Source: Sneathiellales bacterium
GTDB lineage: Bacteria; Pseudomonadota; Alphaproteobacteria; JANQFL01
Direction of reading: 5' to 3'
DNA: 46,543 bases
Assembly: GCA_028277845.1 (NCBI GenBank)
Contig: JANQFL010000005.1
Coordinates: 1 to 46,543, forward strand
A program made the translations under genes and the position numbers. Positions 32,475 to 40,076 of this stretch are shown here, piece after piece; the first letter of the stretch is position 1; each line of letters begins with the position of its first letter. The notes below the pieces were generated by a model. The model saw only the letters and a list, made by a program, of their open reading frames with translations, searched no databases and was not told the origin of the DNA.

Positions 32475-33677
32475 CTAGTTCCAGCCGGACTTGAGCTGGA
32501 CCGGCTTCTCGCCCGGCCGGCCGGTAGAGGCGACGCCGTAATACTTGCCGTTCTGCCACTGGCCGACGGTCCAGAACACGTCGTTGTTCTGATTCTTGAA
32601 CGTCACGTCGCCCATCACCGTCTTGAAGGTATTGTTCTTGATGTAGTCGGTGACGGCGTCACGGTCGGCCGAGCCGACACCCTCGATGGCCTGCTCGAGG
32701 ATTTCCAGGCTGGCGTAGGTCGTGGCGCTGGCCCAGCCGTCGGCGTCCTTGCCGGTGATTTTCTTGTGGGCGGCCGCGTATGCCTGCATCGCCGGCGTGT
32801 CCGGGTTGATGCCTCCGGCGCCCAGATTGCCGTTGACCTTGGAGCCGAACTTGCCGCCATAGGCCGGGAAGCAGGTGGCGACGGCGGTGTAGAAGGCCTT
32901 GACGTCCAGGTTCTGGATGATGGCCTGCTGGGTCAGGCCGAAGGTGTCCGGCGGATAGGACCAGGCGACGAACGAATCCGGATTGCTGGCCTTGGCGCCC
33001 TTGACGATCGGCGACAGATCCTGGGTGCCGAGCGGATAGGACTTGTCGTAGACCACATCCAGGCCGGCCTTCTTGAAGATCGGCCGCGCGGCGGCGGCAA
33101 GCTCGATGCCGAAGGCATCGGCCACGTTGACCATGGCGACCTTGCTGCCGATTTTGCCGTCGTTTTTCATCTGGACCAGAATATCCGCCACGGCCTGGGC
33201 GAAGGCGGTCGTCGTTCCGAGCGTGAAGAACAAACGCGGATAGCGTTTGGTCAATTCGGGAATTTGGTCGGAAATGGCGCTGACGGCGATTTGCGGATAA
33301 CCGTATTTGTCGAAAATCGGCGCCGTGGCCAGATTGAAGGCGGTACCGTAGGGCGCGATGATGAAGTCGACCTTGTCCTGGGTCGCCATGCGCTGGATGT
33401 TCTTGATGGCTTCGCCGGGGTTAGTCTGGTCGTCGTATTCGACCAGCTCCAGCTTGGCCTTGCCGGATTTGAGCTGCAAACCGCCGCGGGCGTTGACCTG
33501 TTCGACCCACAGCTTGATGTTGGGCCAGTGGGTCACCGTCGAACCGCCCGCCAGCGGGCCGGTCTTCGGGGCGCTGGCGCCGATCTTGATGGTATCGGCC
33601 GCCTGCGCGCCGCCGAAGGCCATGGTGCCCGCAAGCGCGGTGGCCGCCGCCAGTTTCAATATCGTTCTTCTTTTCAT
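32475..33677 (-). CDS. livJ: Periplasmic substrate-binding protein of a HAAT (branched-chain-type) importer
   Basis: A 400-residue type I periplasmic binding protein. The start at 33677 has GGAGG nearby and gives a signal peptide (MKRRTILKLAAATALAGTMA, cleavage after GGAQA). The mature protein opens DTIKIGASAPKTGPLAGG, as in LivJ/amide/aromatic-acid binders, with GTAFNLATAPIFDKYG and the hinge segment later. The family binds branched-chain amino acids, amides, urea or aromatic acids; flanking aldehyde dehydrogenases and an alcohol dehydrogenase argue against plain leucine uptake. It is 75 bases downstream of the second ALDH gene. Confidence 0.9.
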   Translation of the reverse strand: MKRRTILKLAAATALAGTMAFGGAQAADTIKIGASAPKTGPLAGGSTVTHWPNIKLWVEQVNARGGLQLKSGKAKLELVEYDDQTNPGEAIKNIQRMATQDKVDFIIAPYGTAFNLATAPIFDKYGYPQIAVSAISDQIPELTKRYPRLFFTLGTTTAFAQAVADILVQMKNDGKIGSKVAMVNVADAFGIELAAAARPIFKKAGLDVVYDKSYPLGTQDLSPIVKGAKASNPDSFVAWSYPPDTFGLTQQAIIQNLDVKAFYTAVATCFPAYGGKFGSKVNGNLGAGGINPDTPAMQAYAAAHKKITGKDADGWASATTYASLEILEQAIEGVGSADRDAVTDYIKNNTFKTVMGDVTFKNQNNDVFWTVGQWQNGKYYGVASTGRPGEKPVQLKSGWN

Positions 33678-33752
33678 CTGTTCCTCCGTTTGGTGGTGTT
33701 TTCGTTTCTTGATACGCAAAACTCAGCGATGTGAACGGTCCGGACGGGCCGC

Positions 33753-35204
33753 TCATATGGGGTAATGGGGTGGTTCGTTGTGAATGGAAATCCAGCGCAA
33801 CTCCGTGAATTCCCGCACGCCGGCCTCGCCGCCGAAGCGGCCGTAACCGCTGGATTTCATGCCGCCGATGGGCATCTGGGCTTCGTCGTACACGGTCGGC
33901 CCGTTGATGTGGCACATGCCGGATTCGATGCGCCGGGACACCGCCCTGGCCCGGTCGATATCCCGGCTGAAGACGGCCGCCGACAGACCGAATTCATTGT
34001 CGTTGGCGACCGACACGGCCTCTTCGTCGCCGTCGACCCGAATGACGGAGACGACCGGCCCGAAGGTCTCCTCTTCGTAGATCCGCATGGCGCTGGTCAC
34101 GCCGTCGAGGATCGTCGGCTGCATGATGGTTTCGTCGATGCCGCCGCCGATGACCAGCGTCGCGCCCTTGGCGACCGCGTCGTCGATCAGGCCCTTCACG
34201 CGGACGGCGGCCTCGCGGCTGATCATGGAACCCAGCGAGAAGGAGCCCTCCCTGGGATCGCCGGCTTCGAGCGCGGATACCTTTGTCCGGAGCCTGTCGA
34301 GGAAGTCGTCCGCCACGGCCCGGTCGACCACGAGGATGTCGGTCGACAGGCAGATCTGGCCTTGGTTGAAATAGGCGCCGAAGGCTGCGGCGTTGACCGC
34401 CTGATCCAGATCGGCGTCATCGAGGACGAGCAGCGGCGCCTTGCCGCTGAGCTCGAGCAAGGACGGTTTGAGATACTTTGCGCACATATCCGCGATGATG
34501 CGGCCAACGCGGGTGGAGCCCGTGAAGTTGACCCGCCTTACGGCCTGATGGGCAATCAGCGTTTCGACGACATTCGGCGCCCCGTCGGGCGCATTGGTGA
34601 CGAAATTGACCACGCCGGGAGGAAAACCGGCTTCCTCCATCACCACGGCGATCAGGCCGTGCACGCGCGGACAGAGTTCCGATCCCTTCAATACGACGGT
34701 GTTGCCGCAGGCCAGCGGGGTGGCGATGGCGCGGATGCCCAGAACCACGGGAGCGTTCCAGGGCGCTATCCCGAGCACGACGCCGGCCGGTTGGGTCGCC
34801 AGGTAGGCCTGTACGCCGTGACGCTTGGCCACCACCGGCGTTTCGGTCAGCCGGTCGGTCAATCTGGCGGCTTCGCGCAGCATGTCGGCCGCGATGTCGC
34901 AGTTGAACGCGGCCCATTCGTCGGTGGATCCGATTTCCGCCGCCATGGCGTCACGGAAATCGCCGGCGTGAGTCTCCAGGATTTCGGCGGCCCGGCTTAG
35001 AAAACGGGCGCGGTCGCCCGGGGTCGCTTCCGACCAGCGGGGAAATGCCCGCGCCGCCGCGTTGGCGGCTTCGTTGGCGTCGCCCTTGCCGGCGGCCGAC
35101 GCGACGGTGGCCGGAACGTTGTTGACCGGATCAAACCGTTCGTAGGTCGCCCCGTCCGACGCCGTCAGCCACTCGCCGCCTATGAACAGTTTGGTTTCGA
35201 ACAC
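33753..35204 (-). CDS. NAD(P)-dependent aldehyde dehydrogenase (second of two)
   Basis: A 483-residue ALDH resembling vanillin/salicylaldehyde dehydrogenases. Asn150 (APWNAP), Glu251 (LELSGKAP, with Ser replacing the usual first Gly of LGGK) and Cys285 (QGQICLS) are in place; TGSTRVGRII binds the cofactor. It is clearly a paralogue of the ALDH at 27.2-28.7 kb but not a recent duplicate. It is the first gene of the leftward series and is divergent from the AraC regulator, so its promoter lies in 35205-35418. The LSGK variant and the pairing suggest an aromatic aldehyde substrate. Confidence 0.92.
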   Translation of the reverse strand: MFETKLFIGGEWLTASDGATYERFDPVNNVPATVASAAGKGDANEAANAAARAFPRWSEATPGDRARFLSRAAEILETHAGDFRDAMAAEIGSTDEWAAFNCDIAADMLREAARLTDRLTETPVVAKRHGVQAYLATQPAGVVLGIAPWNAPVVLGIRAIATPLACGNTVVLKGSELCPRVHGLIAVVMEEAGFPPGVVNFVTNAPDGAPNVVETLIAHQAVRRVNFTGSTRVGRIIADMCAKYLKPSLLELSGKAPLLVLDDADLDQAVNAAAFGAYFNQGQICLSTDILVVDRAVADDFLDRLRTKVSALEAGDPREGSFSLGSMISREAAVRVKGLIDDAVAKGATLVIGGGIDETIMQPTILDGVTSAMRIYEEETFGPVVSVIRVDGDEEAVSVANDNEFGLSAAVFSRDIDRARAVSRRIESGMCHINGPTVYDEAQMPIGGMKSSGYGRFGGEAGVREFTELRWISIHNEPPHYPI

Positions 35205-35352
35205 CTGTATTCCCGATCCGAATCAATTCACCGCACGCCACCACCCGGCCGGGCAGCGAACAACAAAACCAATTTTGAGCATGAAGGCCGTGAGTGTTAT
35301 TGCGTGTTTGCGCGGCGCGGCATGCCATCCCTGTAACGTCTGGACAAAACAA

Positions 35353-35390
35353 ACCAAATCCCATTAGGGTCGGTAATGGAGAAATTTGGT
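35353..35390. promoter_or_regulatory. Nested dyad upstream of the AraC-family gene
   Basis: ACCAAAT (35353-35359) and ATTTGGT (35384-35390) form an outer 7-bp inverted repeat enclosing CCATTA (35361-35366) and TAATGG (35374-35379), a second 6-bp repeat. The structure ends 28 bases before the AraC start and lies in the divergent promoter region of the catabolic series. It may be the AraC protein's operator or a transcript hairpin. The rest of 35205-35418 has no gene. Confidence 0.45.
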
Positions 35391-35418
35391 CTAATCTTGA
35401 ATATTTTTGGGAATTTCG

Positions 35419-36333
35419 ATGAACCCCCACACTGAAGACTCGCCGAAAGGCTTTCTGCCCGACGTTCAGGCCGATCGCGTGCAGTGTGCCCTGCAGGACC
35501 GGGTCTATTCCATCGGCACGTCATCGGTTGAACACCACCGGCGCGGTCTGCTGCTGACGTCGGGAACCGGGGAGATCATCACCGCCGACGAGGAAATCCA
35601 ACTGAAGGCCCCGTGCCTCGCCTGGATTCCCTGGCGCGCCGGCCGCGTGCTGCGGGTGCATGCCGGCGGTGTCGGTTATCAGTTTTCGGTCGGCGAACGG
35701 ATTATCGTCGACGTCATCGGCAACAACCCGGAATCGGTCAATCTCCGTCTGCTGGAGGACCGCCGGGTCATCGCCTCGTTGGAAAACGAAGACGCCATGA
35801 TCGCCGATTCGGAAAACGCGTTCGATCTCATCGTCCGTGAACTGCAGCGGCCAAGGCACGGGTCATGGACCATGGTGCTGTCGCAAATCCGGACCATTCT
35901 CGTGTTCCTTTGGCGCCTGTCCGGCGCCGAGGAAGTCGCCATGCGCGCCCAAGGGGAACCGTCGCGCATATTGCAGCGGTTTCGCCAGCTTGTGGAAATC
36001 CACTTCCGCGAACGCTGGCCGGTCGCCGCCTACGCCCGCGCCATCGGCATCTCGCACGACCGGCTGCACGACGTCTGCACCCGGGAGCTGGGCAAGACGC
36101 CGAGCCAGTTGATCCACGAGCGGGTCGTGCATGAGGCGCGCCTGCGGCTGGAACGCTCGATCCTGACCGTCGAACAGGTGGCCAATTCCCTGGGGTTCCG
36201 GGACGTCGGCCATTTCAGCCGGTTCTTCAAGTCGAAGGTCGGTCTGCCGCCGGCCATGTATCGCGACAAGGTGGCCATGGCCGTCCAGGACGGCTACGCC
36301 ATCGGCGACCACTCCTACGCCGATTGGCCGTAG
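35419..36333 (+). CDS. AraC-family transcriptional regulator (HpaA/PobR-like)
   Basis: A 304-residue regulator. The N-terminal half is a cupin-like effector domain; the C-terminal 100 residues are the double helix-turn-helix: WPVAAYARAIGISHDRLHDV, then CTRELGKTPSQLIHERVV, and VEQVANSLGFRDVGHFSRFF with KSKVGLPPAMYR. This HTH wording is close to activators of aromatic catabolism such as HpaA (4-hydroxyphenylacetate) and PobR-like proteins. The ATG at 35419 is used; a TTG four codons upstream is possible. Divergent placement from the ALDH/liv series marks it as the probable activator. Confidence 0.92.
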   Translation: MNPHTEDSPKGFLPDVQADRVQCALQDRVYSIGTSSVEHHRRGLLLTSGTGEIITADEEIQLKAPCLAWIPWRAGRVLRVHAGGVGYQFSVGERIIVDVIGNNPESVNLRLLEDRRVIASLENEDAMIADSENAFDLIVRELQRPRHGSWTMVLSQIRTILVFLWRLSGAEEVAMRAQGEPSRILQRFRQLVEIHFRERWPVAAYARAIGISHDRLHDVCTRELGKTPSQLIHERVVHEARLRLERSILTVEQVANSLGFRDVGHFSRFFKSKVGLPPAMYRDKVAMAVQDGYAIGDHSYADWP

Positions 36334-36676
36334 ATAACAAAACGATATCTGTTAACCCCACAGCAAAGAAAATGTATCGAAAAGCTCCGAATTGAAAGTA
36401 CGCGCAAACACGTTCTTTAATTCATCACTGGTTGTATATTATCATAAATACAACTGAGTGACTGAATGTATTTGAAGTCGAAAGTGGCGGGTATCGCTAT
36501 CTGGCTCAATGAGCGTAGGCGGTCGACACATTCCAATTGGTAGTCTGCCCATGAGCTTGAGAAGCACTAATCAGATCAAACCACATTGTTGATGTCCCAG
36601 CATAGAAGTTAAGTTTCCCAGCTGCGTCGGTATTGATTCGTTTGATGACGCGAATCTTCGTGACAGAAGAATTCAA
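36334..36676. other. AT-rich gene-poor spacer at the left edge of the low-GC stretch
   Basis: GC content drops sharply just after the AraC stop. No complete gene, terminator with a T-run, or terminal repeat is evident. The minus strand holds a short open frame (36506-36700), noted separately. The spacer separates GC-rich catabolic genes from accessory genes and may mark an insertion boundary. Confidence 0.6.
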
Positions 36677-36700
36677 ATGACAAACCCGAAATTCCAACAA
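36506..36700 (-). pseudogene. Possible 3' fragment of a surface or phage-type protein
   Basis: A 64-residue frame ending KINTDAAGKLN-like text: its translation includes RINTDAAGKLNFYAGTST and then MWFDLISASQAHGQTTNWNV. The beta-rich, Gly/Ser/Thr-rich composition resembles repeat or tail-fibre-type C-termini rather than random DNA, but I cannot place it in a family. Its 5' end overlaps the start of the rightward gene at 36677. It may be a truncated relic or a chance frame. Confidence 0.25.
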
Positions 36701-37288
36701 TCCATATTGGCGACAATAACATTTTGTCTTTCCTTGGCTCTGCTTTTCTTCTGCATCCGTTATTCTGCGGACGTGATACAGCTTGATTGGTCCGTCTCAT
36801 CACTTGCTACTGTGTTAGCGGCGGCCGCCACTACGGCGGCTGCAGTATTTGCAGCTCGTTCCGCCGGAGAGACGAAGAAAGCCACTCAGGCCCAACTTGT
36901 AGCCCAGCTGCTTCACTTCTATTCGTCTAACGATATGTTTGAGGCGATGAGAACGATGGGCGAAATAGAGGCAGTGGCTGAGAAGCGTGATCTTGATATC
37001 GCAACTACTGATACTTCTGAGTTGTTTGTCAGTTCAGACCAAACTTTCGAAATCGACAAGAAAAGAAGGCTGGCCTCACATTATTTCGGCAGAGCTTATA
37101 GGCTACATAAAGGAGGATATCTCTCATTGAGTTCGCTAGAGATCGTATGCGACGTGGCAGGATATCGATTGCTCTACGATGTGATCGAGCCACTCACGCA
37201 AAACTTAAAAAAGTCGATAAGAGTTGAATCATCTGATGACTGGATTCAAGACCTCAGAAAACTCGTGCCACCTCCCTATGACGATTGA
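36677..37288 (+). CDS. Membrane-anchored protein of unknown function (DUF4760-like)
   Basis: A 203-residue protein with two N-terminal membrane helices (ILATITFCLSLALLFFCI and SLATVLAAAATTAAAVFA) followed by a cytoplasmic helical domain with a HYFGRAYRLHKGGYLSLSSL core that recalls DUF4760-type proteins. Function unknown. Base composition is much lower in GC than the flanking operons and codons are AT-leaning, consistent with acquired DNA. Its architecture (two helices plus cytoplasmic helical domain) parallels that of the gene at 37739-38461, although the two are not obviously homologous. A defence or stress role is possible only by analogy. Confidence 0.75.
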   Translation: MTNPKFQQSILATITFCLSLALLFFCIRYSADVIQLDWSVSSLATVLAAAATTAAAVFAARSAGETKKATQAQLVAQLLHFYSSNDMFEAMRTMGEIEAVAEKRDLDIATTDTSELFVSSDQTFEIDKKRRLASHYFGRAYRLHKGGYLSLSSLEIVCDVAGYRLLYDVIEPLTQNLKKSIRVESSDDWIQDLRKLVPPPYDD

Positions 37289-37319
37289 CGTGACCTGACC
37301 TCGCTCTCAACTACGCGCG

Positions 37320-37724
37320 CTATCCCACTACCGCCGCCTTCTGAAATCGTTCCAGCATGTGCTGGCGCAGCGCCTCGACCGTCTTGATCGGCCGCATGAC
37401 GACGGTGAATTCGGACACCTTGCCGTCGGCATCGAGGGTAATCAGGTCGACCCCCTCCGCATCCAGATCCCCGACCTTGCACTTGAATTCCAGCGCATAG
37501 TTGGGGTGGTCGTTCCAAATCCGCTTGTAGTGGAAATCCTCGAACAGCTCCATGACATGACCGAGAATGGTCAGCGCGATCTCGGGCCCTTCCCAATCCT
37601 TCCAATAGGTCGGCGGCCGGAAGATCACGTCATCGGCCAGGCAGGCGCGCAGGGCGTCTACGTCCTTGCCAACCAAAGCGGTATGCAAGGGGGCGAGTTC
37701 GGGAGCGATGGTGAGGTCGTTCAT
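37320..37724 (-). CDS. SnoaL/NTF2-like domain protein
   Basis: A 134-residue cone-fold protein of the SnoaL-like superfamily: LAPLHTALVGKDVDALRACL, ADDVIFRPPTYWKDWEG, then alternating strands with YALEFKCKVGDLDAEGVDLI and the helix-closing VEALRQHMLERFQ. The start at 37724 fits the family. Members are small enzymes or ligand-binding domains (hydratase, isomerase, polyketide cyclase); substrate unknown. Its GC content is high like the core genes, yet it is flanked on both sides by low-GC genes, so it may be a resident gene that neighbours were inserted around. It begins 14 bases after the low-GC membrane protein gene stops. Confidence 0.85.
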   Translation of the reverse strand: MNDLTIAPELAPLHTALVGKDVDALRACLADDVIFRPPTYWKDWEGPEIALTILGHVMELFEDFHYKRIWNDHPNYALEFKCKVGDLDAEGVDLITLDADGKVSEFTVVMRPIKTVEALRQHMLERFQKAAVVG

Positions 37725-37738
37725 AGATTTCTCTGATA

Positions 37739-38461
37739 CTAGTGTGGTGGACGACCATCTGGCCAACCTAACGTAACCCGAATCTTGTTCGATAACTCCG
37801 TATTTGATCCCAGTGATTCGATATTTAGATGTTTTCTCGCTGAAACGTACAGCGGTTCTACTTTCAAACTGAGTTCAGCCGCTTCATTAATGTATCGAAG
37901 CGCATCATGTTGGGTGATGACAGTTTCGTAAACACCCGTTTTCGGAAAATGGTAGGAATGAACTAAATATCGCAAACGGATATTCTGAATCTGATACCAA
38001 GCTAACATATCCGCAATCGCAGACCCTTCAAATTCATCTAGGGTTGCGGAAGCTGTTCCCAAGCTATCGAGAATATCTCTGTCAATCGATGGTACTTCTT
38101 CAACGTTTTCTAATTCCGTAGTTTGCTCGCCAGTTTCTCTTCTCAATAGTCGTCTTCGATACAAGTCGGCAAGCTTCATACTGTTTTCTGCGTAAGTGGA
38201 TACTACGTCGAGATTTACTGCTAGAAGAGCCAAAGCAATTTTTTTCCGCCTGTTCCTGTCTTCCAGTATCTGACGCTGTAGATGAAAAACGGTAAGCAGC
38301 GCACCGACGAGAGCAAATGAGCCGGCCAATATTGTCTGGTACCTGTGTACAAAATCTGAAATCGACATTCCTGCGTCGACAACTGTTAACATTAAGCCAA
38401 AAATGACAATTCCAACAAAAGCCCCACCCAAAGATGCCGATACAAAATCATCATATCTCAT
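37739..38461 (-). CDS. Two-helix membrane protein of unknown function
   Basis: A 240-residue protein with two N-terminal membrane helices (GAFVGIVIFGLMLTVVDAG and TILAGSFALVGALLTVF) and a cytoplasmic, largely helical and charged domain starting HLQRQILEDRNRRKKIALA. The start at 38461 is preferred because AAGGA lies 8 bases upstream; an ATG at 38470 is possible. The helical layout resembles many uncharacterised accessory-region proteins. Low GC content, position between the DUF4145 gene and the SnoaL gene, and lack of a recognised family all point to acquired DNA. Function unknown. Confidence 0.75.
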   Translation of the reverse strand: MRYDDFVSASLGGAFVGIVIFGLMLTVVDAGMSISDFVHRYQTILAGSFALVGALLTVFHLQRQILEDRNRRKKIALALLAVNLDVVSTYAENSMKLADLYRRRLLRRETGEQTTELENVEEVPSIDRDILDSLGTASATLDEFEGSAIADMLAWYQIQNIRLRYLVHSYHFPKTGVYETVITQHDALRYINEAAELSLKVEPLYVSARKHLNIESLGSNTELSNKIRVTLGWPDGRPPH

Positions 38462-38518
38462 GAGCCACATCCTTAATGCCAGAACGCGTGACTTAATTCC
38501 GTTTGTGAGGACAGTAAA

Positions 38519-38567
38519 AAAGGCCGGAGAATTATCAGCAATTCATGAACAGGGTTCTCTGGCCTTT
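38519..38567 (-). terminator. Rho-independent terminator after the DUF4145 gene
   Basis: AAAGGCCGGAGAA (38519-38531) pairs with TTCTCTGGCCTTT (38555-38567) with one G-U pair and a 23-base loop. On the minus strand the stem is followed by a six-T run. It lies 28 bases after the DUF4145 stop, so that gene is transcribed separately from the membrane protein gene downstream. Confidence 0.85.
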
Positions 38568-38594
38568 CACAGTCGGTGATAACAGACTTCGGTC

Positions 38595-39341
38595 TCAGGT
38601 TTCGGAAGCAGAAGAGTCCCCCTTCTTAATCTTGTCCTTCTCGGCAGTGATAAAGCTCAGGTTTTTAAGTCGTTCCTCGCGAGAATGGCGTGCTACGTAC
38701 CATTCTTCGAACAGCATCTCCAATAGCTCGATCATTGCTTGAGCTTCACCGGCATCAACATCAACAATTAAATTGATGTCCTTTTCCATGTGGGCGCCAA
38801 TGTTTCCGAGTTCTCTGACCTGATGTAGTGCATCGATGGTTTCAGCACTTACTCCTTTAGGGGCGGCATCACACTCGATTGCCTTCTCGAGCGCTCTTAT
38901 TTCGTCAACCAATCTGGACTTCGTAATTCCGCAAAAGTCCCTAATCATACCTTGAAGACATCGACGAGAAAGTGTCGCAGACGCTTTGGGACTTAGGTCG
39001 CGAATTTTGCAGGCCTCATAGTAGTCTTCACGCAAGGGTGCCGGAACGTAATCGGGTTGTGGTTTGGCTAACGAGTAAGGTCTTAGCTTCCATTCATCGA
39101 TTATTTCGGAGAGTTTGACGCGTCTCGGGTTTGACACTATTTGCAAATGGGCGAGGATGGCAGAAAGCGTCAACTCCATACAGTCAGGATTTGCGCACGC
39201 TATTTCATTCACTCGTACTCCAACAGGTCCATACTTGCTGTTTGTTGTATCCAACTCTAATACCTGAGAACTGCGATTATCGTTTGTCACAGTTTGAACT
39301 CTATTGCAGTAAGGGCATGTCCAATTGATCGGATTGACCAT
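38595..39341 (-). CDS. DUF4145-domain protein with zinc-ribbon
   Basis: A 248-residue protein. The N-terminus MVNPINWTCPYCNRVQTVT plus IACANPDCMELTLSA gives a Cys4 zinc ribbon; the C-terminal half (about 125-225) is the DUF4145 helical domain with ASATLSRRCLQGMIRDFCG and HQVRELGNIGAHMEKD. The start at 39341 is chosen because a TATACT -10-like element sits about 35 bases upstream; a longer form from 39440 is possible. DUF4145 occurs alone or attached to restriction and other defence-type enzymes, so an accessory immunity role is conceivable but unproven here. Low GC content; own terminator. Confidence 0.8.
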   Translation of the reverse strand: MVNPINWTCPYCNRVQTVTNDNRSSQVLELDTTNSKYGPVGVRVNEIACANPDCMELTLSAILAHLQIVSNPRRVKLSEIIDEWKLRPYSLAKPQPDYVPAPLREDYYEACKIRDLSPKASATLSRRCLQGMIRDFCGITKSRLVDEIRALEKAIECDAAPKGVSAETIDALHQVRELGNIGAHMEKDINLIVDVDAGEAQAMIELLEMLFEEWYVARHSREERLKNLSFITAEKDKIKKGDSSASET

Positions 39342-39375
39342 CTGTCGGTATTTCCCAAAACGTGTGAATGGTTGC

Positions 39376-39381
39376 AGTATA
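39376..39381 (-). promoter_or_regulatory. -10-like element for the DUF4145 gene
   Basis: On the minus strand TATACT lies about 35 bases upstream of the preferred start codon. No good -35 box is at ideal spacing (TTGGTA is 24 bases away), so it is a weak prediction. It supports the shorter start. Confidence 0.35.
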
Positions 39382-39441
39382 AAGATACCTTTTTCCGGAA
39401 TACGATACCAAGTTTTCAAAAGAGTCGTATTAGTCATCATT

Positions 39442-39853
39442 AGTTTTGTTGTTGTTCGATAACTGTGGGCGAGAATAGCGCTGCGGAATTATCACCAATG
39501 TCATTACTTTTTGGCCACAGCGGGAGTAAACGAGTCGTATTCGAACTAGTAGCCAATGATTACTACATCTCGACCTTACCGAGCCACCAGACCATCGTAG
39601 TGCAGTATCTGACTTATCCACAGAGCAAGGTTAGGTGTTCGGTGCAAAGACTGTGCTGTTGGTCGACTAGATCGCCAATTTGCTCGACCCTGATATGTGA
39701 TTTGCGGCGCATACCGGCTGGTATTTTCATACCTTACACGCCTGCGGAAGGAAATTTCGCTTTTAGAGCCAAAGTCTGATCAATACCGGCGGCGCATTAC
39801 AGAGCGAACCTTACCCGGCGGCGGTGTGACTGTCATGTCGAATGGGAAAAAGG
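39442..39853. other. Gene-poor low-GC spacer between the DUF4145 gene and tRNA-Lys
   Basis: About 410 bases with only short open frames on both strands and no recognisable product. One perfect DnaA-box-like TTATCCACA occurs at 39614-39622, alone. I searched by eye for a copy of the tRNA 3' end, an integrase fragment, or terminal repeats and saw none. It probably represents eroded island DNA. Confidence 0.5.
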
Positions 39854-39929
39854 TGGTACGCCCGACAGGAATCGAACCTGTGACCCACTGATTAAAAGTC
39901 AGTTGCTCTACCAACTGAGCTACGGGCGC
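39854..39929 (-). tRNA. tRNA-Lys (anticodon TTT)
   Basis: A 76-base tRNA including an encoded CCA (39854-39856). The acceptor stem GCGCCCG pairs with CGGGCGT (first pair G-U). The D-arm GCTCAGTTGGTAGAGC, anticodon loop CTTTTAA with UUU, and T-arm ACAGGTTCGATTCCTGT are all standard. It decodes AAA/AAG lysine. Its 3' end faces the low-GC stretch on its left, the side on which tRNA-targeting integrases place islands. Confidence 0.97.
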
Positions 39930-40076
39930 GCGGTGCCGAAACATATTCGCCGTTTGTGCCCCGGTCAATACCGAGAATCGGCCATATCGTAAAGATTTCC
40001 ACGTCTCCGGCGTCTCCGGCCGGGTGCGGAAGATTGCGGTTCCTTAACCAAGTTTTAGCGCCTTTCAGGCACACTC

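Noticed and set aside
36334-36365. Possible terminator after the AraC gene (GATAACA...TGTTAAC)
   Set aside because: The arms pair imperfectly and there is no T-run.
39614-39622. TTATCCACA, a perfect DnaA-box sequence, as a possible replication origin
   Set aside because: It is a single copy with no cluster, no AT-rich unwinding element pattern and no replication genes nearby; chance occurrence is likely.
39465-39779. 104-codon plus-strand frame starting with GTG
   Set aside because: No ribosome site, no recognisable domain, Cys-rich patchy composition, and overlapping frames on the other strand; treated as noncoding.
40044-40058. TTAA-N7-TTAG as a second CtrA site upstream of the methyltransferase-fold gene
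   Set aside because: One mismatch in the second half and no symmetric partner; too weak compared with the site at 5875-5891.
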